Positions 51,040 to 61,701 of a stretch of 64,000 nucleotides of DNA are shown one piece after another. Origin of the DNA: an uncultured Nitrospira sp. Lineage in GTDB: Bacteria; Nitrospirota; Nitrospiria; Nitrospirales; Nitrospiraceae. The number at the start of each line of letters is the position of its first letter. Position 1 is the first letter of the stretch. The stretch lies in assembly GCA_902500785.1 (NCBI GenBank), contig CABVRW010000009.1, positions 1 to 64,000 of the forward strand, written 5' to 3'. The notes under the pieces were generated by a model. It was not told where the DNA came from. It saw nothing but the letters and a program-made list of their open reading frames with translations, and did no database searches. The position numbers were made by a program, and so were the translations under genes.

Positions 51040-51731
51040 CCGTGGGGGCGATGAGATCGCAACGTAAGCAGTCGCAGGGCCTGACCATTGCGCTGTCCAA
51101 GGGCAAGTTGCTGGGGCCGGTGCTGCACCTGCTGAAACGGGCCGGTTACTACAGTCCCGGACTGTCGGCCGAGAGTCGAAAGTTGGTCTTTGACTGTTCC
51201 TCCAACGATGCCACGTTCTTGATCGTCAGGCCGACCGATGTGCCGACCTATGTCGAGCATGGGGCGGCCGATGTCGGAGTGGTGGGCAAAGATGTGTTAT
51301 TGGAGCAGGGCAGCGACGTGTATGAGCCGTTGGATTTGAAAGTGGGAGCGTGTAGAATCTCGGTCGCCGCGCTCCAGGGGCAGCCTTCGCCGGACCGGTG
51401 GTCCTCGAAGATACGGGTGGCGACGAAGTATCCCAATGTGACCGAGCGCTATTTCAATCAACGTGGTGTGCCGGTTGAAATTGTGAAATTGTACGGGTCT
51501 ATCGAACTTGCGCCGATTGTCGGATTGGCCGATCGAATCGTCGATTTGGTCGAAACTGGCAGCACCTTGAAGGCGCATGACCTGGCCGAGGTTGAGGTGA
51601 TTACCCACTCCACGGCTAGGCTGATCGTGAATCGAGCCAGTCTCAAATTGAAGCATGAACCGTTAAAGACGTTAATTGAGCGGTTGCGGGTGGCGGTGGA
51701 AGACAGCGGCCGGCCAGCTCTGCGCACCTAA
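51036..51731 (+). CDS. hisG: ATP phosphoribosyltransferase, short form
   Basis: 231 residues from a GTG at 51036 that overlaps the murA stop; an ATG at 51051 is an alternative. It catalyses the first step of histidine synthesis. TIALSKGKLLGPVL opens the fold, VGVVGKDVLLE and GSIELAPIVGLADRIVDLVETGSTLK (here LADRIVDLVETGSTL) form the phosphate-binding region. It lacks the C-terminal ACT-like regulatory domain of long HisG, so it should need a HisZ partner, which is not in the window. Confidence 0.95.
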   Translation: MTVGAMRSQRKQSQGLTIALSKGKLLGPVLHLLKRAGYYSPGLSAESRKLVFDCSSNDATFLIVRPTDVPTYVEHGAADVGVVGKDVLLEQGSDVYEPLDLKVGACRISVAALQGQPSPDRWSSKIRVATKYPNVTERYFNQRGVPVEIVKLYGSIELAPIVGLADRIVDLVETGSTLKAHDLAEVEVITHSTARLIVNRASLKLKHEPLKTLIERLRVAVEDSGRPALRT

Positions 51732-51792
51732 CCATGCGATTCAGCGCGCGCGGCATCTGCAAGGCGGGTCTCGCAGCGGCAGGACGGATGAT

Positions 51793-53076
51793 ATGACCAT
51801 TCTGGCCAGTACCGATCGGGCGTATGCCAAGGCGTTGCGAAAAATCGTGACTCGCGCGCGTACTCAAGGCGCCGGCGTGGAGAAAAGCGTCCGCACGATT
51901 CTGAAGGCTGTGGAGCGAGGGGGGGATCGGGCGGTCCTGCGGTACACGAAGAAGTTCGATCGACTCTCCTTGAAACTCGATCAGGTGCGTGTGACCTCTG
52001 AGGAAATCAAGGAGGCCTACTACCATATCCGTAAAGACGAGGGTGATTCCCTTCGATATGCCGCCGAGCGCGTGAGGCAGTTCCACGAGCGTCAACGCAC
52101 CAAAACATGGATGTATCAAGAACGGAATGCCACGCTCGGTCAGATGGTCACGCCGCTCGATGCCGTCGGTGTCTATGTGCCGGGCGGCAAGGCCGTGTAT
52201 CCCTCGTCGGTGCTGATGTGCGCCATTCCTGCGAAGGTGGCGGGGGTCCGGCGTATCGTCATGTGTACCCCGACGCCGAAAGGGGAGATCAATCCCTATT
52301 TATTGGTGGCCGCGGATATCGCCGGTGTCGATGAAATTTACCGTGTGGGTGGGGTGCAAGCAATCGGCGCCATGGCGTTCGGCACGAAAACCATCGCCAA
52401 GGTCGATAAAATTGTGGGGCCCGGGAATATTTTTGTGGCGACGGCCAAGCGGCTGCTCTACGGCACTGTCGGCATCGATATGGTAGCCGGCCCCAGCGAG
52501 CTCCTCGTGGTGGCGGACGAGGACGCCAAGCCGGCACATGTGGCGGCGGATCTGCTCTGTGAGGCAGAGCATGACGAGGATGCGCAAGTCTATTTGGTCA
52601 CGACCTCCGCGTCGCTCGCGAAAGAAGTGGTGCGGTTGCTCCAAGTGCAATTGAAGGGTTTACAACGCGAGAAAATCGCCGCGAAGTCGATTGCACGGCA
52701 TTTTGTGGCTTTCGTCGTTCCTACGATGGAGGAAGCCATTGAGGTGGCGAATGCGATCGCGCCGGAGCATCTGACGTTATCGGTCGATCGCCCGTTTGAT
52801 TATTTGGAGCAGGTTCGGCACGCCGGGGCGTTGTTTCTCGGTCGCTACACGCCGCCCGCAGTAGCGGATTACGTGGCCGGTCCGAACCATGTGTTGCCGA
52901 CCGGCGCGACGGCCCGTTTCTTTTCTCCGTTGTCGGTCAACGACTATGTGAAGGTCAGCAACATCGTGCATTACACCAAAGAAGAGTTGACGAAAGCCAA
53001 GGATCATATCATCCGACTGGCGCATATCGAAGGCTTCGATGCGCACGCCAAATCAGCCCAAAGCAGGTTCGCATGA
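51793..53076 (+). CDS. hisD: histidinol dehydrogenase
   Basis: 427 residues. The start at 51793 is chosen for family length and an AGGAC box; the frame is open 39 codons further upstream. NAD-dependent oxidation of histidinol to histidine. [36 protein letters not shown] and [16 protein letters not shown] are family signatures. Zn ligands include the His in [10 protein letters not shown] and the C-terminal IEGFDAHA. The stop overlaps the hisB start as ATGA. Confidence 0.96.
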   Translation: MTILASTDRAYAKALRKIVTRARTQGAGVEKSVRTILKAVERGGDRAVLRYTKKFDRLSLKLDQVRVTSEEIKEAYYHIRKDEGDSLRYAAERVRQFHERQRTKTWMYQERNATLGQMVTPLDAVGVYVPGGKAVYPSSVLMCAIPAKVAGVRRIVMCTPTPKGEINPYLLVAADIAGVDEIYRVGGVQAIGAMAFGTKTIAKVDKIVGPGNIFVATAKRLLYGTVGIDMVAGPSELLVVADEDAKPAHVAADLLCEAEHDEDAQVYLVTTSASLAKEVVRLLQVQLKGLQREKIAAKSIARHFVAFVVPTMEEAIEVANAIAPEHLTLSVDRPFDYLEQVRHAGALFLGRYTPPAVADYVAGPNHVLPTGATARFFSPLSVNDYVKVSNIVHYTKEELTKAKDHIIRLAHIEGFDAHAKSAQSRFA

Positions 53077-53678
53077 AAAAGAACGGTGCCCCCAGGCAGG
53101 CCTCGCTTCACCGTGCCACGAAGGAAACGGATATCAGCGTCGAATGGATTTTGGATGGTACCGGTCAGGGGACGATCGCCACCTCCATCCGATTTTTTGA
53201 TCACATGCTGGAACTCCTGGCCAAGCATGGCTTCTTCGATCTGACAGTCCAGGCCAAGGGCGATATCGAAATCGATGAACATCACACGGTTGAAGATGTC
53301 GGGATTGTCATGGGCAAGGCGCTGCATCAGGCGCTGGGTGAAAAGGCCGGCATCAAGCGATTCGGATTTGCGTCGGTCCCACTGGATGAAACCCTCGCGC
53401 AGGTGACGGTGGATCTGAGCGGTCGCCCCTACCTGGTGTATAACGTGAATTTGCCGGATCGAAAGATCAAGACCTTCGATCTGGGTCTATTTGAGGATTT
53501 CTTTCAGGCCTTTGTGACGCACGGCGGGCTGAACCTTCACGTGAATCTTCAGTACGGTCGCAATCCACATCACATCATGGAAGCGATCTTCAAGGCGTTG
53601 GCCAGGGCGCTGGATCAGGCCACCATGTTGGAGGAGCGTCTGTCAGGGGCAGTCCTCTCGACGAAGGGAAGCCTGTAA
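53073..53678 (+). CDS. hisB: imidazoleglycerol-phosphate dehydratase
   Basis: 201 residues, the single-function form without a phosphatase domain. Mn-binding motifs are [10 protein letters not shown] and [14 protein letters not shown], with the second set [18 protein letters not shown] and [18 protein letters not shown] (shown: [11 protein letters not shown]). It dehydrates imidazoleglycerol phosphate. Its start overlaps hisD by 4 bp; 81 bp separate it from hisH. Confidence 0.96.
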   Translation: MKKNGAPRQASLHRATKETDISVEWILDGTGQGTIATSIRFFDHMLELLAKHGFFDLTVQAKGDIEIDEHHTVEDVGIVMGKALHQALGEKAGIKRFGFASVPLDETLAQVTVDLSGRPYLVYNVNLPDRKIKTFDLGLFEDFFQAFVTHGGLNLHVNLQYGRNPHHIMEAIFKALARALDQATMLEERLSGAVLSTKGSL

Positions 53679-53759
53679 GTGAAACCAGTGCGGCGATGGG
53701 GCCGATGCCGCCGCGCTGTCACTCACTAGGTCCCCACGGCCCGTCTTCGAACTCGATAT

Positions 53760-54368
53760 ATGATTGCCATCATCGATTACGGCATGGGTAATTTGCGCAG
53801 CGTCTCCAAGGCTTTTGAGGCGATGGGGCACCGGGCTGTGGTCACGCGCAATGCTCGCGCCATCGCGGACGCCAGCCACGTTGTCTTGCCGGGTGTGGGA
53901 GCCTTCGGCGATTGCATGGCGAATCTGGAGCGGTACGAATTGATCGCGCCGATTCATGCCGCCGTTCAATCCGGGAAACCCTTCCTGGGCATTTGCCTGG
54001 GATTGCAGTTGCTGTTCACGGAGAGTGAAGAGTTTGGGCTACACAAGGGGCTTGGCATCATTCCCGGCCGGGTGAAACGGTTTGTCATGGAGCCTCCGAT
54101 GAAAGTGCCGCATATGGGGTGGAACGAGATTCAGATTGTGCAGCCCGCACCTCCGTTTGCAGGGGTCGCAAGCGGCCGGCATTGTTACTTTGTGCACTCG
54201 TATTATGTCGAGCCGGTCGAGTCCTCGGTGATCGCCGCCGTGACCGAGTATGGACAGCTGTTTGCCGCTGCCGTGTGGAAAGACAATGTCGTCGCATGTC
54301 AGTTCCATCCTGAAAAAAGCCAGGCGGTCGGACTTCAAGTGATCAAGAATTTCGGGGCATGGACGTGA
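53760..54368 (+). CDS. hisH: imidazole glycerol phosphate synthase, glutaminase subunit
   Basis: 202 residues. Class I glutamine amidotransferase with the nucleophile Cys in FLGICLGLQLL and the His/Glu pair in CQFHPEKSQ. DYGMGNLRSV opens the fold. It supplies ammonia to HisF. Its 3' end overlaps the following lipoprotein gene by 10 bp. Confidence 0.96.
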   Translation: MIAIIDYGMGNLRSVSKAFEAMGHRAVVTRNARAIADASHVVLPGVGAFGDCMANLERYELIAPIHAAVQSGKPFLGICLGLQLLFTESEEFGLHKGLGIIPGRVKRFVMEPPMKVPHMGWNEIQIVQPAPPFAGVASGRHCYFVHSYYVEPVESSVIAAVTEYGQLFAAAVWKDNVVACQFHPEKSQAVGLQVIKNFGAWT

Positions 54369-55099
54369 GGGCCTGGTTTCCGAAAATTCCTATGATCGCT
54401 CTCGCCTTGCTGCTTGTGTCGGGCTGCAGCGGGACGAAAGTCACGGCCAAGGCCTCGTCGCAGTTGAACAAGTATCAGGTCCATACAATCGCGCTCATCC
54501 CATTTGAAACGATGGCGACGCCTCAAGCGGGAGAGGCGGCGGGGCCGTCGTTTGCCGTACCGTCCGGCGTGCTGCGGTCCGATATGGTCGTCGGTGTTCC
54601 TCCGACGACCGATCACTATGCGTCGCAAACACATCTTGTGCCGGCCTTCGCCGGCGAGAAAATCACCGATCTCATGTGGGTTAACCTCAGGGCACGCTCT
54701 GGGTTGCAACTGATCTCGCCCAGACAATCAGCACGGGTTGCGCGGGAGATTTCGGGAGGGTCTGCGGTCGAGATGGTATCGACCCACAAGATCGCCCAAC
54801 GCCTCCGGGCCGATGCGGCGCTGAGCGGCAAGGTATTGGTCTATCAAGAGCGTGTCGGCGGCCGACTGGGAGCGGATCCACCCGCCGCCGTAGGATTTGA
54901 GGTGAAGCTGGTGGCCTCCGACGGGATGGTCTTGTGGGAGGGAAATTACTACGAAAGACAGCGGCCGATGACGGAAGATTTGTGGGGCTTTATCCAGCGG
55001 TATGGAATGTTTGTCACGGCCGAGGAGTTGGCGGCCTATGGAGCGGCGGAATTGGCGGACGCATTTCCATTCGGTGGTGCAGCAGGTGGGGCAAAATGA
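54359..55099 (+). CDS. lipoprotein inserted in the his operon
   Basis: 246 residues. The lipobox is LLLVSGCSG after a hydrophobic segment (MIALALLL). The mature protein has a TIALIPFETMA strand, a loop-rich middle, KIAQRLRADAALSGKVLVYQERVG (in parts: LRADAALSGKVLVYQ) and EVKLVASDGMVLWEG. The layout of an ALIPF strand and a later V-x-V-Y-x-E motif recalls the TolB-N/LpoB-like envelope lipoproteins that sense or activate other proteins, but I am not sure of the family. It has no histidine-synthesis features. It starts within hisH (10-bp overlap) and ends 22 bp before hisA. Confidence 0.78.
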   Translation: MDVRAWFPKIPMIALALLLVSGCSGTKVTAKASSQLNKYQVHTIALIPFETMATPQAGEAAGPSFAVPSGVLRSDMVVGVPPTTDHYASQTHLVPAFAGEKITDLMWVNLRARSGLQLISPRQSARVAREISGGSAVEMVSTHKIAQRLRADAALSGKVLVYQERVGGRLGADPPAAVGFEVKLVASDGMVLWEGNYYERQRPMTEDLWGFIQRYGMFVTAEELAAYGAAELADAFPFGGAAGGAK

Positions 55100-55121
55100 A
55101 CGTCTCGCGACAGGTGGTTTC

Positions 55122-55847
55122 ATGCGTGTGATTCCGGCGATTGATCTCAAAGATGGCCGTTGCGTGCGACTGCGACAAGGCGACATGTTGGCGGAAACCG
55201 TGTATTCAGAGGATGTGCCCTCGGTAGCGGGGCGCTGGCAGCAGCAAGGTGCGGATCTCATTCATGTCGTCGATCTAAACGGAGCCGTCGAGGGGGAACC
55301 GAAGAATCTTCCCCAGATTGAAGCGGTCCTGAAGACGGTCCGCGTGCAGGTGCAAGTGGGGGGCGGCATTCGGACTATCGAGACGGTGCGGCACTATCTA
55401 CAGGCTGGCGTGGCGCGTGTGGTGCTCGGCACCGCGGCCCTTACGAACCGAGGATTTCTGGAGCAGGCTTGTCGCGAATTTCCCCGGCGTGTTTTGCTGG
55501 GTCTGGATGCGCGGGACGGCAAGGTGGCGGTGAAGGGGTGGACCACGGTATCCGAGACCAGGGCCATCGATCTGCTGAAAGAGCTTGCCGGGCTTGAGCT
55601 AGGCGCCGTCATTTATACCGACATTGCGCGGGACGGCATGCTCAATGGGCCGAATTTGACCGCGTTGCGGGAAGTCGTCGAATGCGCTTCGTTTCCCGTC
55701 ATTGCCTCCGGCGGTATCACTCGTGTGGAAGATCTGCAGGCGGTGCATGCGCTCGGCCCTCGCGTAGAAGGAGCCATCGTCGGCAAAGCGCTGTATGACG
55801 GGAAGATGGACTATCGGATCGCACTGGCCGCGCTCGCTCAGAAGTAA
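55122..55847 (+). CDS. hisA: ProFAR isomerase (phosphoribosylformimino-5-aminoimidazole carboxamide ribotide isomerase)
   Basis: 241 residues, a TIM barrel. The start at 55122 ([15 protein letters not shown]) is set by the family N-terminus. The catalytic Asp8 is in PAIDLKDG, the second Asp in [12 protein letters not shown]. Phosphate loops are [10 protein letters not shown] and [13 protein letters not shown]. It isomerises ProFAR in the histidine pathway. It follows the lipoprotein gene by 22 bp. Confidence 0.96.
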   Translation: MRVIPAIDLKDGRCVRLRQGDMLAETVYSEDVPSVAGRWQQQGADLIHVVDLNGAVEGEPKNLPQIEAVLKTVRVQVQVGGGIRTIETVRHYLQAGVARVVLGTAALTNRGFLEQACREFPRRVLLGLDARDGKVAVKGWTTVSETRAIDLLKELAGLELGAVIYTDIARDGMLNGPNLTALREVVECASFPVIASGGITRVEDLQAVHALGPRVEGAIVGKALYDGKMDYRIALAALAQK

Positions 55848-55891
55848 CCGAAGGGTGGATACATAGTGTCGAGCCTGTCCCAGGGAGCACC

Positions 55892-56662
55892 ATGTTGACC
55901 AAGCGCATCATTCCTTGTTTGGACGTGAAGGATGGTCGAGTCGTCAAAGGGGTGAGTTTTGTGAATTTGCGGGATGCCGGTGATCCGGTTGAGGTGGCCA
56001 CCATCTACGATCATGAAGGCGCGGACGAGTTATGTTTTCTGGATATTACCGCTTCCCATGAAAACCGTAAGACCATCGTTGAGGTGGTGGAGCAAACCGC
56101 AGCCCGGGTATTCATGCCGCTCACGGTCGGGGGAGGGGTGCGCACGCTGGATGACATTCGGACTTTGCTCAATGCCGGGGCCGATAAGGTGAGTATCAAT
56201 ACCACAGCGGTGCAGCAGCCTGAATTTGTTCGAGAGGCCGCTCAGCGATTCGGCACGCAATGCATTGTGGTGGCGATCGATGCCAAACGTTCCGAGCACG
56301 CTGGTCGCTGGGAAGTGTTCACCCATGGCGGCCGAAAACCGACCGGCTTGGATGCGATCGAGTGGGCGCAACGTATGGAAGGGTACGGGGCCGGGGAGAT
56401 TCTCTTGACCAGCATGGACCAGGATGGCCGCCAGAACGGGTATGATCTGGCGTTGACTGCGGCTGTGTCGGAGGGCCTATCGATTCCGGTGATTGCCTCT
56501 GGCGGTGTGGGCAGCTTGGAGCATTTCTATGAGGGATTGGTACAAGGAAAGGCGGATGCGGTGCTGGCCGCCTCGATCTTTCATTATCGAACCCATACCA
56601 TTCAAGAAGCGAAGGCCTATTTGCGTGAGCGCGGGGTGCCGGTTCGGGCGGAGGGGGTCTAG
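55892..56662 (+). CDS. hisF: imidazole glycerol phosphate synthase, cyclase subunit
   Basis: 256 residues, a TIM barrel homologous to HisA. The catalytic Asp pair is in [15 protein letters not shown] and [15 protein letters not shown]. Phosphate-binding loops are [12 protein letters not shown] and [16 protein letters not shown]. It accepts ammonia from HisH and closes the imidazole ring. The stop is immediately followed by the hisIE ATG with no gap. Confidence 0.96.
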   Translation: MLTKRIIPCLDVKDGRVVKGVSFVNLRDAGDPVEVATIYDHEGADELCFLDITASHENRKTIVEVVEQTAARVFMPLTVGGGVRTLDDIRTLLNAGADKVSINTTAVQQPEFVREAAQRFGTQCIVVAIDAKRSEHAGRWEVFTHGGRKPTGLDAIEWAQRMEGYGAGEILLTSMDQDGRQNGYDLALTAAVSEGLSIPVIASGGVGSLEHFYEGLVQGKADAVLAASIFHYRTHTIQEAKAYLRERGVPVRAEGV

Positions 56663-57361
56663 ATGGAGCAGGACGTGATGGCGAAAGCCGGTCAGGGCAT
56701 GACGTTTGACGGGCAGGGGTTGCTCCCTGTCGTGATTCAGGATTGGCTTGATGGCACGGTGTTGATGGTGGGCTATATGAATCAGGAAGCCGTCACCAAG
56801 ACACTTCAGACCCGCTCCGTCCACTTTTGGAGCCGGTCGCGTCAGAAGTTGTGGGAAAAGGGCGAGACCTCCGGGCATTTCCTACGCGTGAAGGATCTCT
56901 TTGTCGATTGTGATCGTGACACCATCCTGGTAAAGGCCGAGCCTGTCGGGCCGACCTGTCATACCGGTGAACGCGCCTGTTTTTTTACCCGAATGACCGA
57001 GGATGGGAAGGCGGGTGAGGACAGGACTCAGGACGCCGGCGGGGGCATTTTGGAGCGTGTGTATCAGACGATATTGACGCGCAAGGCCACTCCGCAGCCT
57101 GACTCGTACGTGTCGAAGTTGCTGCAGGGCGGAGCCGATCGCATTCTGAAAAAAGTTGCGGAGGAAGCCGGCGAAGTGATTATTGCCGCAAAGAACCAGA
57201 AGCGGGAAGAGATCATCTATGAGACGGCCGATCTGCTGTTTCACACTCTCATGGTGCTCGGATACCACGATGTGACGCTGAATGAGGTGTATCGGGAACT
57301 CGGAACCCGCTTCGGGAAATCTGGGATCCGACCGGCGCCGGAAGGAGAAGCGCGTGGATAG
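56663..57361 (+). CDS. hisIE: bifunctional phosphoribosyl-AMP cyclohydrolase / phosphoribosyl-ATP pyrophosphatase
   Basis: 232 residues: a HisI domain (about 10-125) fused to HisE (about 135-225). HisI: VLMVGYMNQEAV, SVHFWSRSRQKLWEKGETSGH (shown: FWSRSRQKLWEKGETSG) and metal ligands DCDRD with TCHTGERACF. HisE: KVAEEAGEVIIAAKN and ETADLLFHTLMVL. It performs the second and third steps of the pathway. It overlaps the following HIT gene by 8 bp. Confidence 0.96.
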   Translation: MEQDVMAKAGQGMTFDGQGLLPVVIQDWLDGTVLMVGYMNQEAVTKTLQTRSVHFWSRSRQKLWEKGETSGHFLRVKDLFVDCDRDTILVKAEPVGPTCHTGERACFFTRMTEDGKAGEDRTQDAGGGILERVYQTILTRKATPQPDSYVSKLLQGGADRILKKVAEEAGEVIIAAKNQKREEIIYETADLLFHTLMVLGYHDVTLNEVYRELGTRFGKSGIRPAPEGEARG

Positions 57362-57698
57362 CTGTTTGTTCTGCCGTATCGTTGACGGCCGTATTCCGGC
57401 CAACATTGTCTATCAGGATGAGCAGGTGCTGGCGTTCGAAGACATCAATGCGCAAGCCCCCGTCCATATTCTGGTGATTCCCACACGCCATGTAGCCGCT
57501 GTCCAGGACTGCCAGGATGGGGATAAGACTCTGCTGGGGCATCTTTTGTTGACCTGTTCGAATGTTGCGCGCATGAAAAACCTGGCCGAATCCGGTTATC
57601 GGATCGTCACGAATACGGGAGCGGACAGCGGGCAGACAGTGTTTCATCTCCATATGCATGTGCTCGGCGGGAGACACATGACCTGGCCTCCGGGATAA
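57354..57698 (+). CDS. HIT-family hydrolase (HinT-like)
   Basis: 114 residues from a GTG at 57354 with an AAGGAG box; the reading frame has no ATG in a family-consistent place. The N-terminus CLFCRIVDGRIPANIVYQDE is typical of HinT (shown: CLFCRIVDG), with the triad VFHLHMHVLGGR. It hydrolyses purine nucleotide phosphoramidates. It overlaps hisIE by 8 bp and ends the his operon. A second, different HIT protein is encoded at 19849-20298. Confidence 0.92.
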   Translation: MDSCLFCRIVDGRIPANIVYQDEQVLAFEDINAQAPVHILVIPTRHVAAVQDCQDGDKTLLGHLLLTCSNVARMKNLAESGYRIVTNTGADSGQTVFHLHMHVLGGRHMTWPPG

Positions 57699-57715
57699 TC
57701 TGTTCCTCTCGTCGA

Positions 57716-57745
57716 TTGACACTCACGTGGACCGTTTGTTAGGGT
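57716..57745 (+). promoter_or_regulatory. candidate promoter for dnaG-rpoD
   Basis: TTGACA (57716-57721), 18 bases, TAGGGT (57740-57745). The -35 is exact, the -10 is weak. It would give dnaG a leader of about 75 nt. Confidence 0.45.
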
Positions 57746-57829
57746 GAACGGTCAACTTTCAATCGCGTCCAATGCATTCCAGCCAGGCTCAAGCTGGTTG
57801 GATCCCTGCGGGCACAAGCGAGGACCGCC

Positions 57830-59674
57830 GTGGGCCAAGGCCTGATTTCGGACGACGTCATCAACCAAATCAGAGACCGAGTGGACATCGCGGAGATCGT
57901 GGGTCAACACGTGGCATTGACCCGAGCCGGGCAAAATCTCAAAGGACTCTGTCCGTTCCATCAAGAAAAGTCTCCCTCCTTCACGGTCAGCTCTTCGCGA
58001 CAGATTTTTCACTGCTTCGGCTGCGGAGCCGGCGGCAATGTATATACGTTTCTCATGAAATTGACCGGGGCGGGCTTTCCTGAAATTGTCCGTGATCTGG
58101 GTCGCAAAGTGGGGGTGGATGTTCCAGAATCGGCCGGTGGATATTCCAACGAGGCACGCACGCAACTCAGTCGCCTGGAGCGGCTTAATGCCTCGGCCGG
58201 AGCGTACTATCAGCGCATGTTAACGGATAAAACTATAAGCGCTCCAGCCCGTGCCTATCTCGATGGGCGCGGGATTCACTCCGATACGATCAGGCAGTTT
58301 CAGATCGGCTATGCTCCTCCGGAGTGGGATGGATTGACCAAAGCCATGCTGAAGGAAGGGTTCGCTCCGGCGGATCTGGTTGCGGCAGGTCTCTCCATTC
58401 CGCGAGATCAGAACGGATCGCAAAAAACGGCTGTGTCAGGGCACTATGATCGGTTCCGATCTCGGGTCATGTTTCCGATTATGGATTTACGCAAGCGTGT
58501 GGTGGCGTTCGGCGGACGTATTCTCGGGGAAGGGACGCCCAAGTATTTAAATTCTCCAGAGACGCCGCTGTTCAAGAAGGGGCAGACGTTGTTTGCCCTG
58601 GACGCCGCTCGTGAGGCGGCAGGCCAGCAACATACATTGATGATTGTCGAGGGGTATTTCGATGCCGTCGCGTTGCACCAGGCCGGCATTTGTCATGTGG
58701 CCGCCACGCTGGGAACGGCCCTGACGGCCGAACACATCACCGTGATCAGGCGGTTCGCGTCCAATGTCGTTCTGTTATTCGATCCGGACCAGGCAGGGGT
58801 TCGAGCGGCATTGCGCACGCTGGATTTGTTCGTCAATAGCGGCCTGAGTGTCAAGGTCGTTTCGTTGCCGGAGGGCGAAGATCCCGACACGTATGTCAGG
58901 AAATATGGAGCTGATGGGTTTACAGCCTTGCACCGAGCGGCCCCGAGTTTGTTGGATTTTGCCGTGGAGCATAGTCTGCGCACGGCCGAGTCCGGAACGA
59001 TCGAAGATCGGATCCGCGCCGTGGATGCGGTGTTACGTATTCTACAGAAGAGCGCGCATCCGATCGAACGTGAGGAACGGATTCGTCTGGTGGCGGAACG
59101 GTTAGGTCTCAGCCAGCAGCGGCTGATCGATCGCTATCCCACCCTGTCATCTGAGGAGTCGCGTCGGCCCTCGCTTCGGTCGACGGTCCCGCCCGCTGCG
59201 ACAATGTCGAAACCGAAGGGGAATCCGGAGGAACGGGATCTGGCGCATCTCTTGGTGCAGGGGACTCTGTCGGCTGAGGACCTTCGTCGGTTGTCGCCGG
59301 ATGCCTTTTCAGCGCCGGCCTATCGCCGGCTGATCGAATGTGCGATGCAGCATCTCGAACAGGATGGGAGGGTGTCCGTCCGCGGCCTGTTGGATACGTT
59401 GATCAATGACCAGGAATGTGGTCCGTTGGTCTCGGAATTGTCGATGCTGGAGCAACATTATGATGACGTTCCGGCGCATATTGCCGGGTGTTTGGAGACG
59501 CTGGAGCGGAGAGGCCGCGAGCGAACCATGGGTGTCCTGATTCAGGAATTGAAGGCCGCCGAACGAGAGCGGCGGGACGAGGATGTGCATCGCCTGAACA
59601 GATTGATTAACGATATGCGGATTCGGAAGGCCGGTGTGATGCCGGCTGCGCTGACGTCTGCGGTGAAGGAGTAG
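57830..59674 (+). CDS. dnaG: DNA primase
   Basis: 614 residues from a GTG at 57830, with a GAGGA box. The CHC2 zinc-binding domain is [11 protein letters not shown]...CFGCGAGG. The catalytic Toprim domain has [17 protein letters not shown], followed by [14 protein letters not shown] helical DnaB-interaction domain occupies the C-terminal ~150 residues. It makes RNA primers at the replication fork. It is followed 2 bp later by rpoD, part of the usual macromolecular-synthesis arrangement. Confidence 0.96.
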   Translation: MGQGLISDDVINQIRDRVDIAEIVGQHVALTRAGQNLKGLCPFHQEKSPSFTVSSSRQIFHCFGCGAGGNVYTFLMKLTGAGFPEIVRDLGRKVGVDVPESAGGYSNEARTQLSRLERLNASAGAYYQRMLTDKTISAPARAYLDGRGIHSDTIRQFQIGYAPPEWDGLTKAMLKEGFAPADLVAAGLSIPRDQNGSQKTAVSGHYDRFRSRVMFPIMDLRKRVVAFGGRILGEGTPKYLNSPETPLFKKGQTLFALDAAREAAGQQHTLMIVEGYFDAVALHQAGICHVAATLGTALTAEHITVIRRFASNVVLLFDPDQAGVRAALRTLDLFVNSGLSVKVVSLPEGEDPDTYVRKYGADGFTALHRAAPSLLDFAVEHSLRTAESGTIEDRIRAVDAVLRILQKSAHPIEREERIRLVAERLGLSQQRLIDRYPTLSSEESRRPSLRSTVPPAATMSKPKGNPEERDLAHLLVQGTLSAEDLRRLSPDAFSAPAYRRLIECAMQHLEQDGRVSVRGLLDTLINDQECGPLVSELSMLEQHYDDVPAHIAGCLETLERRGRERTMGVLIQELKAAERERRDEDVHRLNRLINDMRIRKAGVMPAALTSAVKE

Positions 59675-59676
59675 GT

Positions 59677-61482
59677 ATGCCGAAACAAGAATTACTCGGC
59701 GAGGTGAAGAAGCTCATCAACCTCGGTAAGGAGAAGGGCTTTCTCACATACGACGATCTCAACAGCACGTTGCCTGCAGACGTCGTCTCGTCGGACCAAT
59801 TCAGCACGATTATGACGATGTTCGGCGAAATGGACATTGAGATTGTGGAGTCAGCTGACACCGAGCGCACTCCCAAGGCCGCGGAAGGTGAAGAGGCCAT
59901 TGAGGAAAGCGAAGAAGCCGAGGCGTCGGAGGAGAATGAAAAGGAAATCGATCTCACGCCGGGGGCGCTCAGCCGAACCGACGACCCCGTCCGGCTCTAC
60001 CTGAAAGAGATGGGGAGCGTGGCGCTGCTGAGCCGCGAGGGCGAGATCGAAATCGCCAAACGGATTGAAGAGGGGAAAAAGGATATTGCCTCGGTCGTCT
60101 ATGGCTTGCCGATGACCCTGGAGTTTGTGTTGAACCTGCGGGATCAGCTGAAGAACGGCAAGATCGATGTGCGGGAAATCGTGCCGGTGGTCGAGACGGA
60201 AGAGGATTTTGAAGAAGAAGCCGTCGAGAAAGATTACGAAGAGCTGCGGGTCAAAACGCTGGATTCTCTGAACGCGGTTCGCAAGGTCTCCGCGTCCCTG
60301 AAGGACTTGTACGACAAGGCCCGCCATGTCAGCGCCGACCCTGAGAAACAGAAGAAGCTGCGTAAACAGATCGATACGGTGCGCGGGCAGGTTGTCGACA
60401 AGATGGAATCGGTGAATCTGCACGGTGTCTTAAAAGACCGGATGACGCAGCGAGTCCGCGACCTCAACCTGTTGTTTCGCACGGCGGAGCGGGAAGTAAC
60501 AAGCTGTCAGCGCCGGTTGGGTGTCGGTGGCGAAGCCGGAGCCGAGCTGCTGCGGCGGTTATGTCGAACCCATAAAGACCTTCTCGCCGTCAAGCGAAGG
60601 ACCGGTCTCTCCGAAGAGGTCCTGCAGGACATTAAGAAACATTATCAGGCGGCCAAAGGTCGGATCCGTCAGCTTGAGGCGGAAGAAGCGCTGATTTCTG
60701 CCGAAGAGATCAAGGATGCGGTCAAGCATCTCGACGTGGCCGAAGAAAAGGTCAAGCGAGGAAAGGCCGAACTCGTCGAGGCCAACCTCCGATTGGTAGT
60801 CAGCATTGCCAAGAAGTATACGAACCGCGGGCTCCAATTTCTGGATTTGATTCAAGAGGGCAATATCGGCCTCATGAAGGCGGTCGACAAGTTTGAATAC
60901 AAGCGCGGATATAAATTCAGCACCTACGCGACCTGGTGGATCAGACAGGCGATTACTCGCGCGATCGCGGACCAGGCCCGGACCATTCGGATCCCGGTCC
61001 ACATGATCGAAACGATCAACAAACTGATTCGGACCTCGCGCCATCTCGTGCAGAAGCTTGGTCGCGAACCGACGCCGGAAGAGATCGCTGAGCGCATGGA
61101 TTTGCCGCTGGACAAGGTTAGAAAGATCCTGAAAATCGCGCGTGAACCGATTTCGCTCGAAACCCCGATCGGCGAGGAGGAAGACAGTCATTTGGGGGAC
61201 TTTATCGAGGACAAGAAAGCCGTCTCGCCGTTGGAAGCAGCCATTCGGTATGACTTGCAGCGGCAAATCAACGGCGCGCTGGAAACCCTGACGCCCCGAG
61301 AGGAGAAGGTGCTGCGCAAGCGATTCGGTATCGGCGAGGCGACCGATCATACCCTTGAGGAGGTGGGACAGGACTTCGAGGTGACACGCGAGCGCATCCG
61401 GCAAATCGAGGCGAAAGCGTTGCGCAAGCTTCGGCATCCGAGCCGCAGCAAAAAGTTGCGCAGTTTTGTCGAGAGCCTCTAG
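59677..61482 (+). CDS. rpoD: primary sigma factor RpoD (sigma-70)
   Basis: 601 residues. Region 1.1 (about 5-60) is followed by an acidic stretch ([19 protein letters not shown]). Region 1.2 has [21 protein letters not shown] and region 2 has [30 protein letters not shown] and [21 protein letters not shown] (shown in parts: [26 protein letters not shown]). Region 3 (HMIETINKL) and region 4 ([24 protein letters not shown], here [15 protein letters not shown]) are complete. The start follows dnaG by 2 bp. The stop codon falls in the inverted-repeat end of the next element. Confidence 0.97.
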   Translation: MPKQELLGEVKKLINLGKEKGFLTYDDLNSTLPADVVSSDQFSTIMTMFGEMDIEIVESADTERTPKAAEGEEAIEESEEAEASEENEKEIDLTPGALSRTDDPVRLYLKEMGSVALLSREGEIEIAKRIEEGKKDIASVVYGLPMTLEFVLNLRDQLKNGKIDVREIVPVVETEEDFEEEAVEKDYEELRVKTLDSLNAVRKVSASLKDLYDKARHVSADPEKQKKLRKQIDTVRGQVVDKMESVNLHGVLKDRMTQRVRDLNLLFRTAEREVTSCQRRLGVGGEAGAELLRRLCRTHKDLLAVKRRTGLSEEVLQDIKKHYQAAKGRIRQLEAEEALISAEEIKDAVKHLDVAEEKVKRGKAELVEANLRLVVSIAKKYTNRGLQFLDLIQEGNIGLMKAVDKFEYKRGYKFSTYATWWIRQAITRAIADQARTIRIPVHMIETINKLIRTSRHLVQKLGREPTPEEIAERMDLPLDKVRKILKIAREPISLETPIGEEEDSHLGDFIEDKKAVSPLEAAIRYDLQRQINGALETLTPREEKVLRKRFGIGEATDHTLEEVGQDFEVTRERIRQIEAKALRKLRHPSRSKKLRSFVESL

Positions 61483-61651
61483 CAGGCTGCGGAACAATGT
61501 GATCTGTGCTCAGCACGCGGCGATCAGCATATGTGCACAAAGGCCGTCCAGCACGGCCGAAGCGAACGAAGCGGCGAATCTACTCGTGCCGTACGGTGAG
61601 CCGCTGAGCGATGCGAGCACGTCGCTGACGGATTTTCCCCGCATCCTGCTC
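61481..61651. repeat. 171-bp element with terminal inverted repeats (MITE/REP-like)
   Basis: The ends are AGCAGGCTGCGG (61481-61492) and CCGCATCCTGCT (61640-61651), inverted with one mismatch. Inside are further short palindromes, for example GCCGT-CCAGC-ACGGC and CCGTACGG. No gene is inside. The left end overlaps the rpoD stop codon. The form resembles small non-autonomous elements or REP sequences; I recall similar hairpin-rich sequences in Nitrospira genomes but cannot check here. Confidence 0.6.
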
Positions 61652-61672
61652 GTCGTTCCGGCCGGGGTGGTT

Positions 61673-61701
61673 TGACTCTGTATAGACGGCAGCCTAGAAT
61701 C
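61673..61701 (+). promoter_or_regulatory. candidate promoter for tRNA-Ile(CAU)
   Basis: TTGACT (61673-61678), 17-base spacer, TAGAAT (61696-61701). It sits about 110 bp upstream of the tRNA, just after the inverted-repeat element. Confidence 0.5.

Noticed and set aside
61466-61675. 69-codon frame across the inverted-repeat element
   Set aside because: The element has palindromic DNA structure and the translation is not protein-like.
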